Of a DNA stretch of 64,000 nucleotides, positions 23,737 through 34,549 are shown in pieces. This stretch comes from Halocaridina rubra (lineage: Eukaryota > Arthropoda > Malacostraca > Decapoda > Atyidae), in NCBI GenBank assembly GCA_037179515.1, contig JAXCGZ010011571.1, positions 1-64,000 on the forward strand, written 5' to 3'. The notes below the pieces were generated by a model that saw only the letters and a list, made by a program, of their open reading frames with translations, was not told the DNA's origin and made no database searches. A program made the translations under genes and the position numbers. How positions within the stretch are numbered: position 1 is the stretch's first letter; the number at the start of each line of letters is the position of its first letter.

Positions 23737-24530
23737 TATATAGATTTCATTTGCCATATATACAGACTTACAAGCACCATATATAACTGAACATGATGCA
23801 AAAGCTTTTTTTGGAACTCAACAGTCAGCGGAAAGATGACTCAAATTCTGCTTTAATTATGAATTGCATAATGCATTATTCCTCACTAGTTATATGTGTA
23901 TAGTCATTTGCAAGCTTACAATTCCTCGATTTTGTGACTTGGGTCCCACAGAGCTTCTCAAATTTAATTAAACTAATTTCTGAGTAAAAAGTGATGAGCC
24001 GTAAGAAAACTGAATTGTATATAATGATTATAAAGCACAATAGAGTAGCTGAGCAAAAAAAAAAATGAGGCATTCTTGATAAAGCCTTGTTCTTTAAAAT
24101 AAATACAGTATAAGAAAATTGAACAAAAATCAAATAAAAAATTTAAGATGGATTTGCTTGCGATGAGAACAACAGAGGTGAATGATAATTAACGATGGTA
24201 AAAATAATTAACCACCTTCCGGTATTATTATTATTACTGCATTGCAGTGACAGGTGTTTAGTATTATCTGAAAATGACATATGTGTATTAATACCCTGTG
24301 TATAATAGGCACTTTTAGGAAGGAAAAACCTTAATATAGAGTCTTCAAGCTATCCTTTAAGTCCCTCTCCAAGGATAGTTCTATGGTGCCTATAATTGAC
24401 CCACTATCAGAAAGGTCCGGAACTATCAGTTCAAGCCACATGTTCGCACTGGTGATCCAAATTACAGGCTCTTAGGACAGTGGGAACGAAACCCCAACTT
24501 ATGCAGCCTTCAGAAAACTATACTTCCCCT
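23737..24530 (-). repeat. Third, partial copy of the duplication spacer (empty RTE site)
   Basis: Reads as the reverse complement of 21540-22098 followed by 18036-18250, that is, the spacer with one terminal 165-bp block and without the RTE. It begins five bases after the right arm ends. The RTE target is intact at about 24302-24311. The copy ends at cagaaaactata, exactly where the left terminal block would start. Confidence 0.88.
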
Positions 24531-24654
24531 CGCTCATCTGTTGCTGCACTAGACATGATGATATATTCTATTTTCCACAGATCAATATTTTCATAAAGGG
24601 ACAGGAGAAGGAGATTGAGTGTAAACGGGTTGCATGAAGACTAATAGAAATGTA

Positions 24655-24948
24655 TTTTTCTTCCTTCAAAACACCTTATTGCTATGTAAGTTTGAATACT
24701 TTATGATGGCAGACATGTTGAACAAAAACATTCTCAATATATGTATTATAAATTCCAAAAACTTTCATTTATCATTTTTGTGGATTAATTCTTTCATGTG
24801 TAGCTTCAAAGCTATTAAAATTTACAACTGGAAATGCAAAGAGAACTTTGTTGTATAAATCACAAAAGCAAATATACTATTTTGGCATATATTTAATGTT
24901 TTCCTTCCTTCAAAATACCTTATTGCTATGTCAGTTTGAATACTTTTA
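24655..24948. repeat. Tandem repeat array, unit about 245 bp, left part
   Basis: Unit 1 starts at ttccttcaaaacaccttatt (about 24658) and unit 2 at about 24903. Unit 2 is cut by the BEL LTR at 24949 and continues at 30335. Each unit keeps a small frame containing NSFMCSFKAIKIYNWK, which I read as repeat sequence and not as a gene. Confidence 0.88.
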
Positions 24949-25299
24949 TGTAACACCAGGTAACATTTAAGAAATTTAAATTTGGCACTCCTCCATATTG
25001 TACAGGTTGCCTATAGTAATAGAAAAAGAAAGAAGCGGCGGCCAGAATTGTAAACAAGCCCCTCATGTATTGTTTTCTTGTGTTATATTGGAATTGTTTT
25101 TTATATGTTTTGTACCCATGAGAGCCAGAAAATTCTGGAACGTTCGTATGTTTGTTCGTTAATAAACCATTGAAACGAGTCCCAAAAATCTGGTTTTTTA
25201 CTGCTCTAAGAACCTATAAGATAAAATAGAAAGTAACACAAGAAAAATATTAGTGCATACCTGTTGATTAATATACCTACTCACACAGGAGGTGTAACA
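24949..25299 (+). repeat. 5' LTR of the BEL/Pao element
   Basis: 351 bp, from tgtaacaccaggtaacattt to ggaggtgtaaca. It contains gttcgttaataaaccattg, a likely transcription/polyadenylation region (aataaa). The sequence just after it (gtccaaaatatttggcc) should hold the primer-binding site, which I could not assign to a tRNA. Confidence 0.9.
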
Positions 25300-25360
25300 G
25301 TCCAAAATATTTGGCCATTCCTGAACTTTAAGAATATCCTGCAAACAAACTAAATACAAG

Positions 25361-27590
25361 ATGAACACAGAACAGACCAGAGATTTAATAACTCAGGTAG
25401 CAGAAGAAGAAATCCCTTTGAAGGACATTGCTGGTGACCAGGATAGACCTGTAGCTGATGCCAAGAAGAAACAAGGCTGGGCAAAGGGAGCTCTTACCAG
25501 ACAGATGACTGCTATCGACAAGTTAACTGGTGATGTCAAGAACCTTCTTCGAGTAAAGGAGAAGATGGATGCTTACTCTCAGTATGCTACTGTATTTGAA
25601 ACAGCTCCACTTGAGCTTCTTGAGTTATTGCAGGACGAAGATCAGCTTGAAGAGGCCCAAGGACATAAAATAGAAGTTATGACTCGGAATATGGAATTTC
25701 AAGACGCCTTATTCAACTGGCTAGCTTCACAGGAAGAGGAAGCTTGTGACAAGAGCCAAGAGGGTAATAAGTTTTTGGATGATGATATACCAGAAAATGC
25801 TGTGCCAGAGAAACAATTGGCATTCAAAGAAATTTTAGATACTTGCCTGGAAGCAAAGAACAAGGACTTAGAAGTAGAAATTAAAGAATTATCAAGAGCA
25901 CAACAGGTCGAAGTGCAGAATCGACAGCTATTGTTGCAGAAGGAAAAACTATTTTTTTGAGTCAAAAAGGGAAAAATTGGAGTGAACTGATGCTTAAGAG
26001 GGAAAAACAGAGATCGATGGAGGAACTCAACAAGTTGAAGGAAGAAGTTAATTCTAATGAAACTTCAGAACACAAGCTGCAAACTGAAGGGTTTGGTCCC
26101 ATCACACATGTAACAATACCTATGAATACACCGGGACGCCCAAAAGTGACCAGTGAAATCCCAAGATTTGAAAGTACACCTATACAACACCTGAGAAAAC
26201 CCTCAAGAGTATCAATGGACTCCTCTAATGTTGAAATAAAAGATTCAGAAAAGAAAGCTGCATCTATTTTAGTAGACGCCTTAAGCCAGGTGTTGGATCT
26301 GTCACGAACACAGCAACAGTCTATAGTTGAATCTCTGCAAGTACCTAGAGGAGAAATTCATCCATTTAGTGGTGATGCTTTGGAGTATTGGCCATTCATA
26401 AGGTAATTTAAGGATACCATGGGGTATTTGTCAATCCCAGCAGCTCAAAAACTGGCATGCTTAGGAAAGTACTGTAAAGGAAAGGCAGCTCTTGCACTGA
26501 AGAGTACTTATTATAAAAGTCCTGAAGAAGGCTATATAAGAGCTTTAGAAATTTTAGAAGAAAGATTTGGAAACCCTTATAATATTACATGTGACTGGAT
26601 AAGAAAAGTTACCAACAGACCAGATGTGAAGGGATCAGCTGATCTCAGAGAGTATGCTGATGAGCTCACTTGCTGTCTTGAGTCCCTTAAGGAAATGAAA
26701 ACTATCAATCAGCTAGCAAGTGGAGACATTATGCTTAGGATATTGGAAAAGTTACCTTATTATCTGCAAACAAGATGGGTAAAAGTTAATCATGAGATCC
26801 GCTCCAAGTATAGAAGAGAACCAGAAATTACAGAACTTGTGAAGTTTATTTGTGATGTTGCTGATGAGGTTTCAGATCAAGTCTTTTGGAAAATTAATTA
26901 GTAAGAATCAGAAGAAGGAAAAAGGTAAGAATCAGATGAACAGAGCTCCAAAGAGAGGGGCTGAAAATTTTGCTGTCAATGCTTATGTAACTGAGGATAC
27001 ATTTAGACCAGAGAGCAGGAAGTGGACAGGAGGTAAGTGTCCTTGTTGTGGACAAAAATATTATGTAATAATATCTTGTTCACAATTTAAGGCTATGAAA
27101 GTAATGGACCGTTGGAATCTTGTAAAATCTAAGGGTCTGTGTGTGAATTGTTTTTCTCAGGGACACTTGCTAAAGATCGTTCAAAAAAAATTATCCGTAA
27201 TGTTGAAGGCTGTGGAAGGAAACACAGCAAGTATCTTCATCTCCCAAGTAAGAAAGCAGATGTTGCTAATATACAGGAAGCACCAACACACACTCCTACA
27301 TCAGAATCACAGATGCCAATAGCAGCAACACAGTTTACTAACTACACTCTGCTGAATGCTTTCATGAATCCCAGAGTGAGTAACTTCGCCTGCCGACAAG
27401 GTAGTAGACTTGCTCTTCCTGCAGTGCCAGCAAGAGGCAGATGTTTGGATACAAATATTGTTGTTGATACATATGCACTGTTGGACCCAGGAACAAATAC
27501 TACATATTGCACAGAAGAATTACGTGAAAAGTTAGGAACCAGAGGTGTAGCTCGTCAGTTGGAACTCACTACTTTGCACAGACAAGAATA
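25361..27590 (+). pseudogene. BEL/Pao Gag and protease region, broken
   Basis: Starts with MNTEQTRDLITQVAEEEI. The DUF1759-like Gag core is visible from HPFSGDALEYWPFI (about 26350) to FICDVADEVSDQ. Zinc-binding segments follow: CPCCGQKYY, CVNCFSQGHLL and VEGCGRKHSKYLH. An aspartic-protease-like stretch (DTYALLDPGTNTTYC) has DPG in place of the usual D-[ST]-G. Breaks: a frameshift at about 25956, a TAA in the DUF1759 region at about 26404-26406, and frameshifts near 26890 and 27160. Gag would form particles and bind RNA; this copy cannot. Confidence 0.85.
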
Positions 27591-27609
27591 ACTATTAATT
27601 CACCTGTTA

Positions 27610-28345
27610 TTACTTTTCATAGCTGACATTGAGGCAATGTTTTTGCAAGTGAGAGTACCTCTAGAGGATCGAGATGGGCTGCGTTTCCGGTGGATTCAGG
27701 GAGATGATACAGAACGTAAGGCTATGACATACCGCATGACTTCACACCTTTTCGGAGGGGTTTGGAGTCCTAGCTGTGCAAACTATACACTTCAGCAAGT
27801 AACAAAAAATTTAAGGCAGAATTTCCTCAAGCAATGTTGTTGTTGTTGTTTTTACACCAGGACGGGCCTAAAATAAATATAAAATAAAACAGCCATAATC
27901 GGGCCTGGGCACGAAGAAGACATAAAGTAAAGAGAAACAGAGATGGAGAGTGTAATGCCTTGTCAGATGTGAAGGGATAATAAAAGATGTTTGATGTTGG
28001 ACACTATTCTTCATAATTTTTATGTGGATAACTGCTTGAAATCTGTGAAGACATTAGAGACTGCAGTCCTTCCCACAGGTCAAGTGATGCAGCTATTGGC
28101 CAAGAGAGGCTTTTGTCTTACAAAGTTTGTTTCTAACTTACCAGAGTTAATGACCAGTATACCTAGAGATAGATGGGGAAAATCATTCTCCACCCTGGAT
28201 GTCAGCATGGAAAAGCTGCCCACAGAGCATGCACTTGGTATGCTGTGGGACACTGAGTCTGACTGTTTTTGGTTTGAAGTGCAGGTAAGAGATAAACCAA
28301 GAACAAAAAGAGGAGTACTTAGCACACTCAGCAGTGTATGATCCC
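27610..28345 (+). pseudogene. BEL/Pao reverse transcriptase fragment
   Basis: ADIEAMFLQVRVPLEDRD and MTSHLFGGVWSPSCANY are typical BEL RT motifs. A SINE interrupts the frame at about 27838-27990. After it, NFYVDNCLKSV replaces the expected YVDD, so the second catalytic Asp is Asn. The N-terminal part of RT (between protease and ADIEAMF) is missing. The continuation WGKSFSTLDVSMEKLPTEHA is the usual post-palm region. Confidence 0.85.
27838..27990 (-). mobile_element. SINE, family C (inserted in the BEL element)
   Basis: Reverse complement of the family also seen at 32545-32795, 54320-54617 and 55621-55708. It has acaccaggacgggccta, atcgggcctgggcacgaaga and agagaaacagagatggagag. The 3' tail is (CAA)n on its own strand (ttgttgttgttg here). 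It breaks the RT frame. Confidence 0.85.
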
Positions 28346-29795
28346 TTAGAATATGAGTCCATTTGTGCTACTGGCAAGAAGGCTATTCCAGCAATTGTGC
28401 AGGCTGGGAAAAGGATGGGATGAATCCTTGCCAAGGGACTTGGAGGAACAATGGGGCCGGTGGCTGACTGATTTGCATATTATTGGGGAGTTCAGAATTC
28501 CCCGAAGTGTTGTACCAAATGACAAAATTGTAACAACAGCCCAGTTACATCATTTTTGTAATGCTTCAGAGTATGGTTAAAGGGCTGTTTCATATTTATT
28601 GATTGTTTTTAAGGATCAAACTATCTCTATCTCATTATGGCAAGTCTATACTTGCACCTTTAAAGGGTTTCACTATTCCATGAATAGAAGCACTATGAAT
28701 AGGAGCACTAGAAGCAGTTAGATTAGGCAAAACTTCTACAAGAAGAGTTGGAAAAAATATTAGAAGAATCAATTTTTTGGACAGATAGCACTATTGTGTT
28801 ATGGTATTTACAGAGTACAGCAAAGAGGTTTCAAACCTACGTTGCCAATAGTGGCAAAGATTTTGGATCATACCACACCTACACAGTGGAGATATGTATC
28901 CACTACTGAGAGTCCTGGAGACGATGCATCCAGAGGGATGACAGTATGTGAACTTGTTAGTGATGAACGTTAGATAAAGGGACCTAGTTTTCTACATTAA
29001 AATAGAAGTAATTGGCCCAGGCAGCCTTCATTTAACTGCGAAGAATTAGAAAGGATAGCTGAAGTAAAGCCATCCCCAGTAGTGTATGCAATTGATACTC
29101 AAGATGACCATACAAGTAGATTCCTGAGTCATTACTCCTCATGGCATAGACTGAAGAAAGCGGTTGCTTTGTTTCAAAGACTACGTCAAATACTTAGAAA
29201 GAAACCATATAAAAGGAGTGTCACTTGGAGCCTCTCACATGGGTGGCGTCTGGGAAAGGCAAATTAGAACCATAAGATCTGTAATGCCAGGGGTGATAAA
29301 ACAACAAGTCATGGATGACGAAACCTTTGTAACTTTGCTGACCATTGTAGAGGGTATCATAAATGGTAGGCCTATCACCAAGTTATCCGATGATCCTAGA
29401 GATGAAAGACCTTTGACACCCAATCACCTGCTGATGCCGAGTGGAGGTCCTGTGTTACCCCCTGGGAAGTTTGACCAAAAGGATGCATATCGGCGCTGAT
29501 GGAAACAGGCGCAATATTTAGCAGATGTTTTCTGGCATAGGTGGTTACGGGAGTACCTACCCACCTTACAAGGTTGCCAAAAATGGCAGAAAACACATCC
29601 TAATCTTAAGATAGGAGACTTAGTGCTTCTGAATCAAGACAATATTCCTAGAAATCAATGGCCACTAGCACTAGTGACTGGGGCACATAAGAGTGATGAT
29701 GGGTTGGTACGTTGTTTAAATGTGAGAACAGCAACAGGTACATATGAGAGGCCCATCACTAAAATTTGTGCTAGAAAATGCTGCCATGGATGAAA
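28346..29795 (+). pseudogene. BEL/Pao RNase H and integrase remnants
   Basis: The RNase H-side piece includes VAKILDHTTPTQWRYVST near 28850. The integrase piece includes SHYSSWHRLKKAVALF (29125-29175), then jumps to GASHMGGVWERQIRTIRSV and DERPLTPNHLLMPSGG (29230-29450), so most of the DDE core is deleted. The C-terminal stretch is [16 protein letters not shown] to about 29795. Several stops and frame changes are present. Confidence 0.8.
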
Positions 29796-29979
29796 ATTAG
29801 AAATAGAGGTGTATTATATAATTATTCATATAATTTTTTTCTTTAATAATTTGTTTAATTATTTTGTAATCTATACAGTACTTTGATATGTATGGTTTTG
29901 TGATTTGATGCTGAACATTGCAATCCAGTTGCTACATACTGTATAATGCACTATCCCAGTAAGTGCATTGGGACCGGGA

Positions 29980-30334
29980 TGTAACACCTGGTAACATTTA
30001 AGAAATTTAAATTTGGTGCGCCTCCATATTGTGCAGGTTGCCATCTATTAACAGAAAAAGAAAGAAGAAGAAGCAGCCACAATTGTAAACAAGCACCTTA
30101 TGAATTGTTTTCTTGTGTTACATTTGAATTGTCTTTTAGATGTTTTGTACCCATAAGAGCCAGAAAATTTTGGAACGCTTGTTTGTTCGTTCGTTAATAA
30201 ACCATTGAAACGAGTCCCAAAAATCTGGTTTTTTACTGCTCTATGAACCTAGAAGATAAAATAGAAAGTAACGCAAGAAAAATATTTGTGCATACCTATT
30301 GATTAATATACCTACTTACACAGGAGGTGTAACA
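29980..30334 (+). repeat. 3' LTR of the BEL/Pao element
   Basis: 355 bp, starting tgtaacacctggtaacattt and ending ggaggtgtaaca. It is preceded by a purine-rich gggaccggga, the likely polypurine tract. It differs from the 5' LTR by substitutions and small indels (for example gaagaagaagcagcc versus gaagcggcggcc). Confidence 0.9.
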
Positions 30335-30785
30335 CTTTATGACGGCGGACATGTTGAACAAAAACATTCTCAACAATAAATGTATTATAAATTCCAAAAA
30401 CTTTCATTTATCATTTATGTGGATGAAGTTTTTCATGTGTAGCTTCAAAGCTATTAAAATTTACAATTGGAAATTCAAAGAGAACTTTGTTGTATAAATC
30501 ACAAAAGTAAATAAACTAATCTGGCATATATTTAATGTTTCTTTCTTTCAAAACACCTTATTGCTATGTCAGTTTGAATACTTTATGACGATGGACATGT
30601 TGAACAAAAACATTCTCAAAAATGTATGTATTATAAATTCCAAAAACTATCATTTATCATTTTTGTGGATTAATTCTTTCATGTGTAGCTTCAAAGCTAT
30701 TAAAATTTACAACTGGAAATTCAAAGAGAACTTCGTTGTATAAATCACAAAAGCAAATAAACTATTCTGGCATATATTTAATGGC
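30335..30785. repeat. Tandem repeat array, unit about 245 bp, right part
   Basis: Completes unit 2 (ctttatgacggcggacatg) and holds unit 3 (from about 30540). It ends at ggcatatatttaatg. Its right end lies just beyond the stop codon of the M13 exon on the minus strand, so it may be in that gene's 3' UTR. Confidence 0.85.
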
Positions 30786-30813
30786 TTTGTTAGGGATTAA
30801 GGAAAACATATCA

Positions 30814-30913
30814 TCAGAAAATGGGACAAGTGTGTTTCGATACCATTCTTGATTCAGGGTTGCAGTTAAATACTTGTGCAAACTCTGGAGTGTTCATAAG
30901 CATGGCATTCATC
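30814..30913 (-). CDS. Terminal exon of an M13 (neprilysin/ECE-like) metallopeptidase
   Basis: M13 peptidases are zinc ectoenzymes that trim extracellular peptides. On the minus strand a clean acceptor (cttcattgtttcag) precedes 33 codons: MNAMLMNTPEFAQVFNC, then SRMVSKHTCPIF and a TGA at 30814-30816. This matches the family's C-terminal signature R-x-N-x-x-L-x-N-x-P-E-F-x-x-x-F-x-C ... C-x-x-[WF]. The usual final Trp is Phe here. The zinc-binding HExxH exons are not seen and would lie at higher coordinates, possibly beyond long introns. The first base (30913) completes a split codon. Its short length makes a decayed copy possible. Confidence 0.65.
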
Positions 30914-30984
30914 CTGAAACAATGAAGAAAGATCGTCAGCCTTGTTTTTTAAAATCAATACCAAACAGATTTATGTAAAATATG

Positions 30985-31590
30985 GGGTATAAATATACAG
31001 TCCTTTTCCAACCTATACTGCCAAAATTTTGAAGTTGTACTTTGTAGTTACGAACACCATGTATTTTTAAGATTTTACCTTCTAACGAAGGCTTACCTTG
31101 ACAATAATTTTTACAAAAAGTGCATCATCTACATTATATACTAATTTTTCAAATATACATTCTTTCTGCAGTGCCTTCTCCCTTTTTTCTTGAGTTTTAA
31201 TTTTTTTACAATTCCCCAAAAGTTACGGCTAAACGTCATAACAGCTTGAGCCTTCCCAGTGAAGGAATGTACAGTTCTTCTATGATTATACGAAAACTTA
31301 AATACTGTACTCTGGCATTAATATCACCATCAGTAAATTTACTAAGACCCTCTTTGAAAGTTTTTACTGCCCTTTCAGCTAAGCCGTTAGAAGAAGGGTT
31401 ATATAAGGAGCAGGTGTAATGTGTTTAATGCCATTCTTTCTCAGGAAAAACTCCATCTCCTCAGACACAAAATAAGGGGCATTGTCAGAAACAATTATTT
31501 CTGGCAATCCAAAATTACAGAAACTCAGCCTTAACTTAATAGTTACTGCTGATGTGGTAGATCTAGTAACATGAACATCCCAAATTTATT
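30985..31590 (-). pseudogene. Ty3/Gypsy integrase remnant
   Basis: Frame-broken translation on the minus strand gives FGLPEIIVSDNAPYFVSEEM (about 31530-31470), then GIKHITPAPY and NPSSNGLAERAVKTFKEGL (about 31395-31340). These are the D-N-x-x-x-F and S-N-G-x-A-E-R signatures of the Gypsy integrase core. Weaker C-terminal similarity continues to about 30990 (GKILKIHGVRNYKV). There are multiple frame changes, and no LTRs were identified. Confidence 0.75.
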
Positions 31591-31649
31591 TTATATGTAT
31601 CATTTTGACGAGTGTTTCACATCCTATATACAAGTCATATTCCCCCACT

Positions 31650-31812
31650 TGTAAGGGGGTGGCTGAGTCAAAGCATAATATTCTGAATCTTTGAGGGAAG
31701 AAAATATGGGAGGAAATTCCCAGTCTTCTCACTCCTTCCCATTAGTCGACTTTTACGACACAGGGGAATACGGAGGACGTGTTCTTGCCCCCACCCTCAG
31801 GCGGAAGTTCAT
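31650..31812 (-). mobile_element. Short element related to the RTE 5' UTR block (copy 1)
   Basis: Contains gtcgacttttacgacacagg and ggggaatacgg, the same block as the 5' UTR of the RTE at 21335-21529 and the segment at 55812-55985. The left part (catattcccccacttgtaag) is shared only with the 55812 copy, so these two form their own short family. Confidence 0.65.
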
Positions 31813-32544
31813 ATCCAGCTGATGTAAACTCTTTCGTAGTATCCAATTAATACCATAATACAAGCAAAGATAAAGAGAAGAAGAAAACTCAAATTTTTGT
31901 CCTATAACATCTATAGAAAACAAGAAATCCTAATAGTGAACAATGTATAGTGTCCTTTTGCTACTTGAACGAAACAGAATTTTGCTTTATTCACCCAAAT
32001 ATTAAGAAAAGAATATTTTATTTCTCGTTCTACTAGCTTTATGTATTTCACTTCCTCTTAATTTAAAAGCGAATTCTCTTCATATCTTCTCACCTCTTCA
32101 AATAAGAAAGAATTCCGCTCCATTTATTCTCACTAACACATATAGAGAGAGAACTATTTCAAACCTATCTCTACTAAATAGAGGGTTAGGTATCTTATCA
32201 TCAATATATACTACTAAGGAAATCAGATTTATATACCTTTCACTTTTTTAGAAAATGACAGATTTTTGTTTTTTTATCCATTCATTTCCGCCATGTGACT
32301 GAAGTCTTCCTTTGTTATAAGCAACCATGACAGGCCTAAAATAAATCCCTTTTTAAATTTCAGTTGTATATTATTCCTTCGTAATACCAAATATAAAAGT
32401 TTTATGGCACATACTACTGACACTTAGCTCTCACTCTTACCTCTTCTATTGATACCCAAGTTCTATCTGTTGTTCCCAGTTCTACTTCAGAAGCTCTATC
32501 AGTAGCTACCAATGCTAAAAGTGATTTCATGTATTGCTCCAAAA
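31813..32544. other. Non-coding stretch without recognised gene
   Basis: AT-rich, with no supported frame or repeat family. Confidence 0.5.
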
Positions 32545-32795
32545 CATACTACAGCTCAAAGTAATTTGTATTTAAATATGACTGCCCTGGACAGCTCGAT
32601 GTTAAGTCTTCCTTCAGTTACGGATCCTTTTTTATGCCTACAACTACACAGAATATTCTTGCATATTCGCTACGCAACTCTTACTATCTCTTCACATCAG
32701 ACGACTCACAACATTACCAAACTCTGGTTTCTCTTTGTTTAATGTTTCTTTGTGCCCAGGCCTGACGAGGGCAATTTTCTTTGCTCCTCCTGGTG
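32545..32795 (+). mobile_element. SINE, family C (copy 2)
   Basis: Shares ccttcagttacgg, tatgcctacaactaca, tgtgcccaggcctga and ctcctggtgtc with the copy at 54320-54617. The 3' side is followed by a short A-rich tail (ccttaaaaaaaattatt). Confidence 0.8.
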
Positions 32796-33441
32796 TCCTG
32801 CTCCTTAAAAAAAATTATTAATTGTTGTTCTATATCTTACCACCAAATTTAATGCAATTACTTCACCAAATTGCATCCCATTTCTCTACTGATAAACTAT
32901 CTACGTTCAATTTAGTTTACTTCCGTTACTTGGGTTCTGAGCAATTTCAAAATGTTCCTCAATGGCCTACTAAGGAATGACTAAAGAAACAAGTGGAAAG
33001 TTTGGAGTTCCTAGTTTTAAAAGCTAGTAGTTTGCTTTGAACCACCTTACATCTGGAAAGCTCCATTGCAATTAGATATAAAATACTTAGCAGATAATTT
33101 GATATTCAAGTAATTTGACTATTTATTCCATGAAGAGCAAATAAAAATCAAAATTATACATCTATTGCACATTATATGTACTATGAGATACAAAAATAAG
33201 AGAGATCAATCCACATTTAAAGAAGCATATACAGTACATAGAGAAAACAACAGATTCTCAATATTTTGACCCTCCAACAGGCCTCATCCTGATAAAGCCT
33301 GGAGGAAGTTGAAAATTTTAAGCATTCGTTTTTTTTTAGCCTTTCGAAGTGCGGATTGATCCTTATTGTCTTTGTATCGTGAAGAGTATATATTAAATAC
33401 ATAAAGCAGCCTGGGAATAAAAAATGGTTATACTAACTTGA

Positions 33442-33613
33442 TTAGTTTTGTAGAGAGATGTTAAAATCTTGCAAGAAGTTGCAATAAACCATTTGCACAA
33501 ACTCCGGCCTCAGCTGCCGCAAGTCACTAAGAGTTGCTGTTATCTCAAAGGTTTGAGTTATAAAACTCAAAATGTCCTCATCAGAAAATAATCCTTCTAT
33601 ACCAGCCATGATT
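33442..33613 (-). CDS. Possible first coding exon, Nuf2-like kinetochore protein
   Basis: A good acceptor (atcttattaatttcag) is followed by aatcATGG, a reasonable start context. The frame reads MAGIEGLFSDEDILSFITQ, then TLSDLRQLRPEFVQMVYCN and FLQDFNI, with a stop at 33442-33444. The pattern D-L-x-x-x-x-P-E-x-x-x-M-[IV]-Y-x-x-x-L-Q resembles the N-terminal calponin-homology domain of Nuf2, the Ndc80-complex subunit that binds microtubules. No convincing donor precedes the stop, so the exon end is uncertain. It lies upstream of the M13 exon on the same strand. This would need nested genes or a pseudogene. Confidence 0.4.
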
Positions 33614-33639
33614 CTGAAATTAATAAGATACATATATTG

Positions 33640-34549
33640 GATTCAGTTACCAGTTTACAATGGAAATCTGCTACTGGTTATTCTAGATATAATCTTTTGT
33701 CTTGTAATGTGTAACACAGAAGTATTTATAAACAGTAATTAAGAAGTGGCGTTCTAGGGTAGGATTGTAGAACAGCTATATTATAAGATTTACATTGTAA
33801 AAACAGTATGAAATATAAATAATTTAATTTCAATGTATATTAATATGGTATTAGATTTTACAGAAAAACTTCTTGTAATTATAAAATTAAATTCAAAACA
33901 GTAAGGCAAGAGTTCTTAATATTATAAAACATTATGAAAAACAACATGTTATTAACAACTCTGAAGGTAATCAGCTTTCAGCATTTGTATGTAGAGTATT
34001 CTATTTATTATTGTACTGTTGGGGATACTTCTCTGGAAACACACAATACAGTAATCGCATTGAGATATATTTCACTTTGAACAAGGCCCCAATACACAAA
34101 GTTTAAGATGTACTATCTGGGAAAAAAAAAACACCTCTATGGAAGCTCTTCCTATATAGTCCTTGCTAATGAAAAAATATTTAGCTCCATGTAGCAAGCA
34201 CCGTTTAGTTTTATATTATGCGTGGAACAAACAGTATACAGTACTGTATTGCAATTCACTACCAGCCTATATAGTTTAGCTTCATTTGGTTTTCTCTGAT
34301 AAACAATAAGTTGAAGCTGCTGGTGTAATACCTAACCTCTAAATATATAGTTTGTCATTCATTTGTAAGGTTAGATTTTACTTTGTTTCATTATTTACTC
34401 AATTTTCACATGCATTTTTTTATTTTTATCAATTGCTTTGCATTTCTATTCACTCGGGGGTGTGAAAGTAAACATTTACCAAGGTTTACTATAATTTCAA
34501 TAATTACTTTGCTTGTTATATGTGGTGTATATAAGGTCCAATATCCACC
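33640..34549. other. Non-coding stretch without recognised gene
   Basis: AT-rich, with nothing supported. Confidence 0.5.

Larger units (their letters stand above)
24949..30334 (+). mobile_element. BEL/Pao-type LTR retrotransposon, decayed
   Basis: Two LTRs begin and end with tgtaaca, and the host flank at the insertion is an almost exact ctttta/cttta duplication inside a tandem-repeat unit. The internal order is Gag (DUF1759-like), zinc knuckles, protease, RT, RNase H remnant and integrase remnant, which is BEL/Pao order. The length of about 5.4 kb is short because parts of RT and the integrase core are missing. The two LTRs differ at many positions, so the insertion is old. Confidence 0.92.

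Noticed and set aside
24634..24858. 74-codon frame with NSFMCSFKAIKIYNWK as a gene
   Set aside because: It repeats in each 245-bp tandem unit and has no start context or family; treated as repeat sequence.
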